From: an uncultured Caulobacterales bacterium
GTDB lineage: Bacteria; Pseudomonadota; Alphaproteobacteria; Caulobacterales; Caulobacteraceae
Assembly (NCBI GenBank): GCA_903889785.1
Contig: CAISYT010000153.1
Coordinates: forward strand, 1 to 9,462
DNA: 9,462 nt
Direction of reading: 5' to 3'
Under the pieces are notes generated by a model. That model saw only the letters and a program-made list of their open reading frames with translations. It was not told the DNA's origin and made no database searches. Position numbers and translations under genes: made by a program. Below are positions 1-6,683 of the stretch, one piece after another (positions within the stretch are counted from its first letter, which is position 1; the number at the start of each line of letters is the position of its first letter).

Positions 1-851
1 CGCACCTGACCATCAATCCAGTCGGTGAAATACTGCGCGCGCTGATTGGCCATCACAGCGCTGACCCGCACGGGGGTGGCGAAGGCCTCGTCCCGCTGGG
101 CCGAGGTGATGGCGTGGGTGGAGACCATTTCGTCGAGCACGATGGTGGCGCGACGCTCAGCGCGCTCAGTGTTATAGACTGGCGAATAGCGGCTGGGGCC
201 CTTCATCAGTCCGGCCAGCAGGGCTGCCTCCCCGATGGTGAGGGACTTCGCCAGCTTGTTGAAATAGCGCTGGGCGGCGGCCTCTATGCCATAGGCACCC
301 GCACCGAAGTTCACCCGGTTTAGATAAAGCGCCAGGATTTCTTTCTTGGAGAATTTCATCTCCAGCCAAATCGCCAGGATCAGCTCCTGACCCTTGCGTC
401 GCCAGGTCTGGTCGAAGGTCAGGAACAGATTACGCGCCAGCTGCTGGGTGATGGTCGAGCCGCCGCTCAACGGGCCGTTGCCGCGCGTAAAGTTGGACAA
501 GAAGGCGCGGGTGATGCCGATCGGGTCGAAGCCGGGATGCCACCAGAAGCGGCGGTCCTCGATAGCGATAAATGCCTCGGGCACATATTTGGGCAGGGCG
601 TCGAGGTCGACCGGCGGTGCCAGCTGGCTACCGCGCACGGCCAAAAGTGCGCCGGAGCGGTCGAGGTAGGAGATCGACGGCTGGCGCTTCGCGTCAAAGA
701 TCTTGCTGGTGTCGGGCAGGTCGGTGGCAAACACGGCGAACAGGGCGGCCAAGACGATAAGCCCCCACACACCGGCCACCGCGCCCCAGTAGAAGGTCGC
801 CTGTAACAGTGTGCGTCGCTGGCGCGGCGCTTTTTGCTGGCCGTTGGTCAT
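1..851 (-). CDS. Class A penicillin-binding protein (PBP1A family), N-terminal part; C-terminus outside window
   Basis: Bifunctional peptidoglycan synthase: the visible 283 residues hold the membrane anchor and the glycosyltransferase (GT51) domain that polymerises lipid II. The transpeptidase domain would lie beyond base 1. A short basic N-terminus (KAPRQRR) precedes a membrane helix at about residues 20-43, so the enzyme faces the periplasm. GT51 motifs appear in order: EDRRFWWHPG at 98-107 with the catalytic Glu98, GGSTITQQLARN at 130-141, the KKEILALYLNRVNFG segment at 169-183, and the EAALLAGLMKGPSRYSP segment at about 208-224. The start is fixed by ATG at 851, because an in-frame TAA lies 15 bases upstream; GAGAC lies just ahead of it as a weak ribosome site. 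It diverges from rlmN. The fold and family are certain; which PBP1 paralogue (1A, or a PbpC/X/Y/Z-type protein) cannot be told without the C-terminus. Confidence 0.95.
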   Translation of the reverse strand, partial: MTNGQQKAPRQRRTLLQATFYWGAVAGVWGLIVLAALFAVFATDLPDTSKIFDAKRQPSISYLDRSGALLAVRGSQLAPPVDLDALPKYVPEAFIAIEDRRFWWHPGFDPIGITRAFLSNFTRGNGPLSGGSTITQQLARNLFLTFDQTWRRKGQELILAIWLEMKFSKKEILALYLNRVNFGAGAYGIEAAAQRYFNKLAKSLTIGEAALLAGLMKGPSRYSPVYNTERAERRATIVLDEMVSTHAITSAQRDEAFATPVRVSAVMANQRAQYFTDWIDGQV

Positions 852-891
852 GTGGATCGTCTCTTAACCCAAGCCGTTTAGAGGCGCGACA

Positions 892-913
892 AGATTGCCA
901 CGCATCGCAATCT
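892..913. repeat. 7-bp perfect inverted repeat in the divergent PBP/rlmN promoter region
   Basis: AGATTGC (892-898) is repeated as its reverse complement GCAATCT (907-913) around an 8-base spacer. It sits in the 109-base gap between two divergent genes. The spacing would suit a dimeric regulator, or a small hairpin in a long leader. No known operator is recognised. A second, wider pair, GATCGTC (855-861) and GACGATC (921-927), brackets it. Confidence 0.35.
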
Positions 914-960
914 AACGATTGACGATCTCAAGGCTGCCAATTTTCTGCTATGAATCCCGC

Positions 961-2121
961 GTGACCCTCACCCTCGACCTTTCTCGCGCGACGCCAAAGG
1001 CGGCAGCGCCGGCTAATCTGTCGGGCATGACCCGCGCCGAGCTTGCCGCTGCCTTGGTGGAATCTGGCGTGGTTGATCCACGCCAGGCGAAGATGCGTGC
1101 TACGCAGATCTGGCGCTGGATGCACCATTTCGGCGTTACCGATTTCGACAGGATGACCGACATCGGCAAGGAAGCCCGTGCGGCCATCGCCGAGCGATTC
1201 ACCGTGGCCCGGCCTGAGATCGTCGAGCGCCAGGTCAGCGTCGATGGCACCCGAAAATGGCTGCTGCGCACGGCGCCGGGCATCGAGGTGGAAGCCGTCT
1301 ATATTCCAGACGTCGGCCGCGCTGGGGCGCTGTGCGTATCTAGCCAGGTGGGTTGCACGCTCAACTGCACCTTCTGTCACACGGGGACCCAGCCGCTGGT
1401 GCGTAATCTGACAGCGGCCGAGATCGTCGCCCAGGTGCAGGTGTGCCGCGACGATCTTGAGGAATGGCCGTCCGACAAGGCCGACCGGCGCCTTTCAAAC
1501 ATCGTCTTCATGGGTATGGGCGAGCCGCTCTACAATCTCGACAACGTCGCCGCCGCCATCGACATCATCAGCGACAATGAAGGCATCGGCATTTCGCGGC
1601 GCCGGATCACGGTCTCGACGTCTGGCGTGGTTCCCGAACTCAAGGCCCTGGGCGAGCGCACCGGTGCCATGCTGGCCATTTCGCTGCACGCGGCCCGCGA
1701 TGATCTGCGCGACATATTAGTGCCGTTGAACAAGAAATACGACATCGCCCAGCTTATGGCCGGGGTGCAGGCCTATCCGGGCCTGTCCAACGCGCGGCGC
1801 GTGACCTTCGAATATGTGATGCTGAATGGCGTCAATGATACGCCCGCCGACGCCAAAGCGCTGTTGCAGGTGGTCAAGGGAATACCCGCAAAGATCAACC
1901 TGATCCCCTACAATCCCTGGCCCGGCGGGCTCTATGAATGTTCGGACTGGGGAACGATTGAGACCTTCGCCGCGATCCTGAACCGCGCCGGCTATGCCAG
2001 TCCGATCCGCACCCCGCGCGGTCGCGATATTTTGGCCGCCTGCGGGCAGCTCAAGAGCGAGAGTGAAAAGGTAAGGGCCAGCGCGCAGCGGAAAATCGCC
2101 GAGGCTGAGGCTCCTCAATAG
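961..2121 (+). CDS. rlmN: RlmN: dual-specificity 23S rRNA A2503 / tRNA A37 C2-methyltransferase (radical SAM)
   Basis: Radical-SAM enzyme that methylates C2 of A2503 in 23S rRNA and A37 of some tRNAs, tuning decoding and ribosome fidelity. Numbered from GTG 961 (386 aa), the [4Fe-4S] cluster motif CxxxCxxC is C132-C136-C139. The two catalytic cysteines are C125, seven residues before the first cluster Cys as in E. coli (118/125), and C361 in AACGQL near the C-terminus, matching E. coli Cys355. Other family marks are GMGEPLYN, STSGVVPEL, AISLHA, INLIPYNPWPG and DGTRKWLL. Length is normal. A longer reading from TTG 919 is possible but starts inside non-conserved sequence. GTG 961 keeps the N-terminal helical domain; ATG 1027 would trim it. 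No Shine-Dalgarno precedes GTG 961, and TATGAAT at 949-955 could be a -10 element giving a leaderless message. Family certain, exact start moderately so. Confidence 0.96.
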   Translation: MTLTLDLSRATPKAAAPANLSGMTRAELAAALVESGVVDPRQAKMRATQIWRWMHHFGVTDFDRMTDIGKEARAAIAERFTVARPEIVERQVSVDGTRKWLLRTAPGIEVEAVYIPDVGRAGALCVSSQVGCTLNCTFCHTGTQPLVRNLTAAEIVAQVQVCRDDLEEWPSDKADRRLSNIVFMGMGEPLYNLDNVAAAIDIISDNEGIGISRRRITVSTSGVVPELKALGERTGAMLAISLHAARDDLRDILVPLNKKYDIAQLMAGVQAYPGLSNARRVTFEYVMLNGVNDTPADAKALLQVVKGIPAKINLIPYNPWPGGLYECSDWGTIETFAAILNRAGYASPIRTPRGRDILAACGQLKSESEKVRASAQRKIAEAEAPQ

Positions 2122-2129
2122 TCTGCTTC

Positions 2130-2185
2130 TTCCGCCAAGGCGGGCAATCCGACCAATTTTCCGCCAAGATGAGCCGATAGGCGGA
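2130..2185. repeat. Repeated CCGCCAAG element with two hairpins after rlmN
   Basis: TTCCGCCAAG occurs twice, at 2130-2139 and 2159-2168, 29 bases apart. The first copy is part of a self-complementary stretch, CCGCCAAGGCGG (2132-2143). The second opens a stem TCCGCC (2160-2165) / GGCGGA (2180-2185) with a 14-base loop. The element lies in the 125-base gap between rlmN and the DUF350 gene. It could be a weak terminator for rlmN, although no T-run follows either stem, or a protein-binding site ahead of the next genes. Confidence 0.35.
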
Positions 2186-2246
2186 GCCCCTCGCACTGCC
2201 TTCCCTGCCTATGCTATCGGTTGTCGCCACCCATCGGGGATCACTC

Positions 2247-2675
2247 ATGCCGACTCAACTTCAGTCCCCCGAGATTCAGGCCTTCGCCACCGGGTTTCCG
2301 CTGACCTTGCTGCACGCGGGCGTCACCATGCTGATCCTGGTGTTGGGCACGACGCTCTGCGCCCTGCTGACGCCGCATAAAGAAATCGCCCTGATCCGCG
2401 ATGGGAATGCCGCGGCCGCACTATCATTGGGTGGGGTGATGATCGGGCTAGCGATTCCGCTGGCGATGTCCCTCAGCGCTTCGACCTCGATTGTGGAGAT
2501 CGCTGTCTGGGGCGTGGCGACCGTGGCGGTGCAACTGCTGGTCTTTCGCATCGTCGATATGGTGCTGCGTGGCCTGCCGCAGCGCATTCAGGACGGCGAC
2601 GTGGCCGCCGCCGCCCTCTTGATTGGAGCCAAACTGGCGACTGCCCTCGTGCTGGCCGCCGCCGTCGCCGGCTAA
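2247..2675 (+). CDS. DUF350 family integral membrane protein
   Basis: Small inner-membrane protein of 142 aa with about four hydrophobic helices (roughly residues 18-41, 57-76, 82-105 and 120-141), the architecture of the DUF350 (YjfL-like) family. Family-typical features are the TPHKEIALIRDGN segment after the first helix, where the charged loop leads into a GNxAAALSLGG helix, and a second charged loop (RGLPQRIQDGD) before a final Ala-rich helix. The biochemical role of DUF350 proteins is unknown. The frame is open from ATG 2211, but ATG 2247 is preferred: GGGGA lies 6 bases upstream and the added residues are unlike the family. The protease gene starts 6 bases after its stop, so the two are probably cotranscribed and translationally coupled. 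Confidence 0.88.
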   Translation: MPTQLQSPEIQAFATGFPLTLLHAGVTMLILVLGTTLCALLTPHKEIALIRDGNAAAALSLGGVMIGLAIPLAMSLSASTSIVEIAVWGVATVAVQLLVFRIVDMVLRGLPQRIQDGDVAAAALLIGAKLATALVLAAAVAG

Positions 2676-2681
2676 GACGCG

Positions 2682-3509
2682 GTGCATTTTCCCAGGCTTC
2701 CCGACTGGCTGGTCTATTCTGCCGTGGTCTCTGCCCTGGTGGTGGCCGCGATCGGCCGCCGCGAGGTGGCCGACGCCCCTGCGCCGCCGCCAGCCCCCAG
2801 TCTGGAAGGTTTGGCCTTAGGGCCAGCGTCGCCGTTTGACCCCGCCATCGTCGTCAAGGTGCCGGCCAAGTCTGATCCGGGCTCCGGCACGGCCTTCAGC
2901 ATTGCCGACAACGGGGTGTGGCTGACCGCGCGGCATGTGGTCGATGGCTGCAAGCAGGTGGCCCTGATCGTCGCACCAGGGCGAGGCGTGGCGGCTAAGG
3001 TGCATCTGGGCCGCCGCGGCGAGGCAGCGATCCTCACCACCCAGGGTGGCGCGCCCGCCATGCCGATGGGACTGACCCTGCCGTTGCGGCGTGGTGACCG
3101 AGCCTTTCATCCGGGCTTTCCGCAGGGCCGTGCCGGGGAGGTGACGTCGCGCCTGCTCGGCCGCGAGAACATGGTGCTCCATGGCCGCGCGGCCCATACC
3201 GAGCCGGTTCTGGTCTGGGCTGAAGTCGGCCGTACCGACACGCTGGTGGGCAGTTTGGCGGGCCTATCGGGGGCACCGGCGCTCGATCCGGCCGGCCGCG
3301 TGATCGGCATAACGATTGCCGACGCCCCCAGACGGGGCCGCATCTATACCACCGCGCCAGAGACCGTGACCGGCTTGCTGAAGTCCACGCGCGGCGCATG
3401 GGCGGGGTTCGCCCAGGGCGAGCCGATCACGACCGAAAACTACGGGCGGGTGGCAGACAGCCTGCGGCGCGACCTACGGGTGGCGCAGGTAAGCTGTCTG
3501 AAAGCATGA
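2682..3509 (+). CDS. Membrane-anchored trypsin-like serine protease homologue
   Basis: A 275-residue protein with a single N-terminal hydrophobic segment (about residues 9-24), then a Pro/Ala-rich linker (31-40) and a chymotrypsin-fold domain. It is probably an uncleaved anchor with the domain in the periplasm. The His region is TARHVVDG with His85, and the nucleophile region is GLSGAPALDPAGRVIGI with Ser196. The place where trypsin-like proteases have Asp (DxAxL) reads EAAIL, so Glu114 stands there. Activity is therefore likely but not assured. There is no PDZ domain, unlike DegP/HtrA. Translation appears to start at GTG 2682, 6 bases after the DUF350 stop and with no strong Shine-Dalgarno, which suggests coupling. 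No substrate can be named; the DUF350 partner suggests an envelope role. Confidence 0.82.
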   Translation: MHFPRLPDWLVYSAVVSALVVAAIGRREVADAPAPPPAPSLEGLALGPASPFDPAIVVKVPAKSDPGSGTAFSIADNGVWLTARHVVDGCKQVALIVAPGRGVAAKVHLGRRGEAAILTTQGGAPAMPMGLTLPLRRGDRAFHPGFPQGRAGEVTSRLLGRENMVLHGRAAHTEPVLVWAEVGRTDTLVGSLAGLSGAPALDPAGRVIGITIADAPRRGRIYTTAPETVTGLLKSTRGAWAGFAQGEPITTENYGRVADSLRRDLRVAQVSCLKA

Positions 3510-3524
3510 CCTACAGAGGCTAGA

Positions 3525-3550
3525 CCGGGCGTTCGCCTGGGGTTTCGGTT
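3525..3550 (+). terminator. Candidate terminator hairpin between convergent protease and NUDIX genes
   Basis: CCGGGCG and CGCCTGG (3525-3540) form a 6-7 bp stem with one G-T pair and a very tight loop. A modest T-rich tract, TTTCGGTT, follows at 3543-3550. It lies in the 45-base gap between the ends of two convergent genes. The T-run is weak and lies only on the plus-strand side, so the hairpin fits best as the end of the DUF350-protease transcript. Confidence 0.45.
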
Positions 3551-3554
3551 AGGC

Positions 3555-4007
3555 CTAAGGCTTCAATCCCCGTGCAGGCTTAAAGCCCGCGATCAGGGCG
3601 GCCAGTTCGGGTTCGGCCACCTGTTCGGCGGCCAGATGCGGCGGCAGCCATTGCAGCTGGCGCTGACCCTTTTCCTTGTACTTTTTAGCCTGGCGCTTCA
3701 CGGCCATCGGATAGACCTGAACCCGGCATAAGGCCGCCGCACCGTCCTTCATGGTCTTCTGGTAGGTGTAGGCCCCTAAGGGCGAGGTGGCGACGGCACC
3801 GCGTATTCCGGCCTCTTCGAAGGCTTCGACGGCCGCAGCTTCCGAGCCGGAGTGCCGTTTCATCAGCCAGCCCTTGGGGATCAGCCAGCGGCGACTGTCG
3901 CGCGATGTGATCAGCAGGACTTCGATCTCGCCGGAGGACATGCGGTAGGGTAGGGCGGCCACCTGGGCCAGCAATGCCTCTTGCGGGATATCGTCCTCGT
4001 CGCTCAC
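3555..4007 (-). CDS. NUDIX hydrolase, DIPP-like, last gene of the phosphate operon
   Basis: A 150-residue NUDIX protein that would cleave a nucleoside-diphosphate-linked or pyrophosphate-rich substrate using Mg2+. The NUDIX box spans residues 46-68 (Gly46 to Ile68) with the metal-binding glutamates Glu61, Glu64 and Glu65 in VEAFEEAG. Two consensus positions differ: His52 replaces the first Glu, and Val60 replaces the Arg of RE. The WLIPKGW segment before the box, and a basic KRQAKKYKEKGQ region after it, resemble diphosphoinositol-polyphosphate or diadenosine-polyphosphate hydrolases. The frame stays open upstream to 4337, but that part only shadows the transporter gene. GTG 4007 is chosen because it makes a 4-base GTGA overlap with the pit stop, with GGATGAA just ahead. 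Substrate is inferred, not shown. Confidence 0.88.
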   Translation of the reverse strand: MSDEDDIPQEALLAQVAALPYRMSSGEIEVLLITSRDSRRWLIPKGWLMKRHSGSEAAAVEAFEEAGIRGAVATSPLGAYTYQKTMKDGAAALCRVQVYPMAVKRQAKKYKEKGQRQLQWLPPHLAAEQVAEPELAALIAGFKPARGLKP

Positions 4008-5002
4008 TTCATCCAGAGTCCGGCGACGAAGTAAGACGCCGACGCGATCAAAGCGGCTGCTGGCATGGTCACGATCCAGGCGAACACGATCGACCGGGCC
4101 ACGCCCCAGCGCACCGCGCTCACACGACGCGCAGCGCCCACCCCGACGATTGCGCCGGTGATGGTATGGGTGGTCGAGACTGGCACTCCAATGTGCGTCG
4201 CCAAGAACAAGGTGATTGCTCCTCCAGTTTCGGCGCAGAAGCCCTGCATCGGTGACAGTTTGGTGATTTTCGAACCCATAGTGTGAACGATTCGCCAGCC
4301 CCCGAACAGCGTTCCAGCCGCCATGGCGGTCTGACACGTGATCACCACCCAGAAGGGCACCTTGAACTCACCGCCGCCGCCTAAGCCGTGGGCATAGAGC
4401 AATACGGCAATGATCCCCATGGTCTTCTGGGCGTCGTTGCCGCCGTGGCCAAGCGAGTAAAGCGAGGCAGAGACGAACTGTAGCCGCCGGAAGATTTTAT
4501 CGGCCCCGAAAGGCGTCAGCTTCAGGCAGACCCAGGACACGACCAGCATCAACAGTAGGGCCAGGAAAAAGCCCATGCTCGGCGAAGCGATGATGCCGGC
4601 TACGGTCAGGCTGACGCCATGCCAGACGATAGCGCTGAGGCCCGCGGCGCTTAAGCCTGCGCCGATCAGACCGCCCACCAGGGCGTGCGAGCTAGACGAG
4701 GGAATCCCTCGCCACCAGGTGATAATATTCCAGGAAATGGCACCGATCAGCGCCGCGAAGATTACGCGGTCGGTGACGATATTAACGTCGATGATGCCCG
4801 ACCCGACCGTCTTGGCCACGTGCAGGCCGAAGACCGTAAAGGCGATAAAGTTGAAGAAAGCCGCCCAGAATACGGCCCAGCGCGCCGGCAGCACGCGGGT
4901 CGATACAATGGTGGCGATGGAGTTAGCTGCGTCGTGCAGGCCGTTGAGAAAATCGAAGGCGAGGGCGACGCAGATCAGGAGAACGAGGGTGAGCGTGATC
5001 AC
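4004..5002 (-). CDS. pit: Pit-family low-affinity inorganic phosphate transporter
   Basis: Integral inner-membrane permease of the PiT (PF01384) family, taking up phosphate, probably as a neutral metal-phosphate complex with proton symport. The protein has 332 residues and about ten hydrophobic segments. The family's duplicated signature appears twice: GLHDAANSIAT at 21-31 and GHGGNDAQKTMG at 185-196. Each half is followed by a conserved Ser/His loop, PSSSSHALVGG at 101-111 and PVSTTHTITGAIVG at 274-287. It is shorter than E. coli PitA (about 500 aa) and matches the compact type found beside DUF47 proteins. It starts at GTG 5002, 5 bases after the DUF47 stop, and its stop overlaps the NUDIX start. 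The ion specificity (phosphate rather than sulfate) follows from the DUF47 neighbour. Confidence 0.95.
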   Translation of the reverse strand: MITLTLVLLICVALAFDFLNGLHDAANSIATIVSTRVLPARWAVFWAAFFNFIAFTVFGLHVAKTVGSGIIDVNIVTDRVIFAALIGAISWNIITWWRGIPSSSSHALVGGLIGAGLSAAGLSAIVWHGVSLTVAGIIASPSMGFFLALLLMLVVSWVCLKLTPFGADKIFRRLQFVSASLYSLGHGGNDAQKTMGIIAVLLYAHGLGGGGEFKVPFWVVITCQTAMAAGTLFGGWRIVHTMGSKITKLSPMQGFCAETGGAITLFLATHIGVPVSTTHTITGAIVGVGAARRVSAVRWGVARSIVFAWIVTMPAAALIASASYFVAGLWMK

Positions 5003-5007
5003 CGGCG

Positions 5008-5664
5008 TTATACCTGTTCGATGACGATGCCGCCGATACGGTTGGCCACGTCTTCGAGCCGATCGACGACCTTTTCCAGGTGGCTGTAAATGTCGACACC
5101 AATGATGTAGGCCATGGGGTCGCTGCCCTTGCCGCCCTTGCCGTGCAACTGAAACAGGGCCTTGCGGCCGGCATCATAGATGGCGTCTGCCTCGTCCTCG
5201 AGCAGGGCGATCTTGGCGTGCAGTTCGCTCAGCTTGCCGACATTGGCGCGCATGGAACCCAGCAGGCTGACAGACTCGGCGGTGAGCTGGGCGGCGGCGA
5301 GAATGATGCGGCCCAGTTCCTGGGTGGCAGGATCGAAGCTGTTGACCTCGAACAGGGTGACGACTTTCGCGGTCTTGCGCATCTGATCGATGGCATCGTC
5401 GAGCGTGCTAATCAGGTCCTTGATGTCGCTTCTGTCGAAGGGGGTGATGAAGGTGCGGCGCACCGCCAGCATCACCTCGGCAGTAATTTCGTCGGCCTCT
5501 TCCTCGGCGGCGATGACCTTGGCGCAACCGGACACAATCGATGCACCGCCTTGCAGCACCTCTCCCAAGGCCTGCGCTCCATCGACCAAGGTCTTGGCCT
5601 GGCGGTCGAACAGGTCGAAAAACCGCATTTCTTTGGGCATTACCGCCTGGAACAGACTGAACAT
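5008..5664 (-). CDS. DUF47 / PhoU-like Pit accessory protein
   Basis: Cytoplasmic all-helical protein of 218 residues from the DUF47 (PhoU-like) family, encoded almost always beside pit and thought to control the transporter. Family features are the N-terminal FFDLFDRQAKTLVDGA segment (residues 15-30), acidic clusters typical of PhoU-type metal-binding helices (EEEADEIT at 54-61 and EDEADAIYD at about 156-164), RRTFITPFDRSDI at 69-81, and the C-terminal HLEKVVDRLEDVANRI segment. The ATG at 5664 has an AGGAAAAGGA ribosome site upstream on its strand. It is first in the DUF47-pit-NUDIX operon. In the 150 bases before it I found no convincing tandem Pho box (CTGTCAT-like direct repeats), so PhoB control is not evident. 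It is sometimes called pap, for pit accessory protein. Confidence 0.93.
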   Translation of the reverse strand: MFSLFQAVMPKEMRFFDLFDRQAKTLVDGAQALGEVLQGGASIVSGCAKVIAAEEEADEITAEVMLAVRRTFITPFDRSDIKDLISTLDDAIDQMRKTAKVVTLFEVNSFDPATQELGRIILAAAQLTAESVSLLGSMRANVGKLSELHAKIALLEDEADAIYDAGRKALFQLHGKGGKGSDPMAYIIGVDIYSHLEKVVDRLEDVANRIGGIVIEQV

Positions 5665-5690
5665 GGCAAAATAATCCTTTTCCTGAGGCG

Positions 5691-5786
5691 GTTGAGCCTT
5701 CGCCTATAGGAGCCTTCTGCAAAGGAAATGCGACAAATACGCGAAGGTCACATCTGAGCTTTCCAAGTCGGGCCCAACGGCTCAAC
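5691..5786. repeat. Spaced 8-bp inverted repeat in the DUF47/SDR divergent promoter region
   Basis: GTTGAGCC (5691-5698) recurs as GGCTCAAC (5779-5786) in the 150-base region between the phosphate operon and the SDR gene. Each copy lies near one of the two divergent genes, so a shared regulator is conceivable. An 8-base match in this length could also arise by chance. No clear -35/-10 pair was recognised on either strand. Confidence 0.25.
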
Positions 5787-5814
5787 TTGTCACCGAAGAG
5801 GGGGAAATAGCGAG

Positions 5815-6681
5815 ATGGTCGGTACCCTGAAGGGAAAAACCCTGTTCATAACCGGCGCCAGTCGAGGGATTGGCCTGGCCATTGCTCTGCGTGCCGCCCG
5901 TGACGGGGGCAATATCGCGATTGCCGCTAAGACCGATAGGCCGCACCCCAAGCTACCCGGCACCATCCATACTGCAGCATCAGAGATCGAGGCCGCCGGC
6001 GGTTCCGCCCTACCGCTGATCGTCGATGTGCGTGACGAGGAGCGTGTGCGCGCCGCTATGGCCCAGACCGCCGAGCGGTTTGGCGGCATCGACATCTGCG
6101 TCAACAACGCTTCTGCCATCAGCCTGACGCCAACCTTGGACACCGAGATGAAGCGCTACGACCTGATGCACCAGGTCAATACCCGCGGCACATTCGTCAC
6201 CAGCCAGGCTTGCCTGCCCTATCTGCTCAAGAGCGCCAATCCGCACATCCTGATGCTATCGCCGCCGCTTGAGTTTCGGGCCGACTGGTTCGCCCCGCAT
6301 CTGGCCTATTCTATTGCCAAGTACGGCATGAGCCTCTGCGTTTTGGGCCTGGCCGAGGAGTTCAAGCGTCAGGGCGTCGCTGTCAATGCCCTGTGGCCGC
6401 GAACAGCCATTGCCACAGCGGCGGTGGAGTTCGCGCTCGGCGGCGGCGAGATGCTACGCCGTAGCCGCAAGGCAGAGATCATGGCCGATGCCGCTCACGC
6501 CATCTTCGTGCAGCCGTCGCGGAGCCTGAACGGTGAGTTCCTGGTTGACGACGAGGTGCTGGCCGCCGCTGGGGTCACGGATTTCGAGCCCTACAGTGTC
6601 ACGCCGGGCCTGCCGCTGGTTCGTGACTTCTTCCTCGATCCAGACCGCCCGGCCCCGGCCGGGGTGCATCTTGCGCGCTAG
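5815..6681 (+). CDS. HSDL2-like short-chain dehydrogenase/reductase
   Basis: NAD(P)-dependent oxidoreductase of 288 residues with a Rossmann fold. The dinucleotide motif TGASRGIG is at 13-20, NNAS at 97-100, and catalytic Ser149 (LSPP), Tyr165 and Lys169 (YSIAK) are present, with Asn122 in VNTRG. The sequence closely resembles mammalian HSDL2 (hydroxysteroid dehydrogenase-like 2): shared stretches include IAAKTDRPHPKLPGTIHTAA, VDVRDE, GGIDICVNNASAISL, TRGTFVTS, AKYGMS and NALWPRTAI. HSDL2 also carries a C-terminal SCP2 lipid-transfer domain, which is missing here; the protein ends after DFFLDPDRPAPAG. ATG 5815 follows GAGGGGGA. The isomerase-like gene begins 2 bases after its stop. Likely role is reduction or oxidation of an acyl or 3-hydroxyacyl substrate; the natural substrate is not known. 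Confidence 0.92.
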   Translation: MVGTLKGKTLFITGASRGIGLAIALRAARDGGNIAIAAKTDRPHPKLPGTIHTAASEIEAAGGSALPLIVDVRDEERVRAAMAQTAERFGGIDICVNNASAISLTPTLDTEMKRYDLMHQVNTRGTFVTSQACLPYLLKSANPHILMLSPPLEFRADWFAPHLAYSIAKYGMSLCVLGLAEEFKRQGVAVNALWPRTAIATAAVEFALGGGEMLRRSRKAEIMADAAHAIFVQPSRSLNGEFLVDDEVLAAAGVTDFEPYSVTPGLPLVRDFFLDPDRPAPAGVHLAR

Positions 6682-6683
6682 GC

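Noticed and set aside
928..1380. A 150-codon open frame on the minus strand across rlmN
   Set aside because: It lies fully antisense to a clearly recognised enzyme, has no family features, and such frames are common in GC-rich coding DNA.
4008..4337. Upstream extension of the NUDIX gene to ATG 4337
   Set aside because: The added 110 residues are Arg/His-rich, unlike NUDIX proteins, and simply read the Pit gene in another frame; GTG 4007 with the GTGA overlap is a natural start.
5080..5709. A 209-codon plus-strand frame opposite the DUF47 gene
   Set aside because: It is the antisense of a well-supported PhoU-like gene and its translation shows no recognisable domain.
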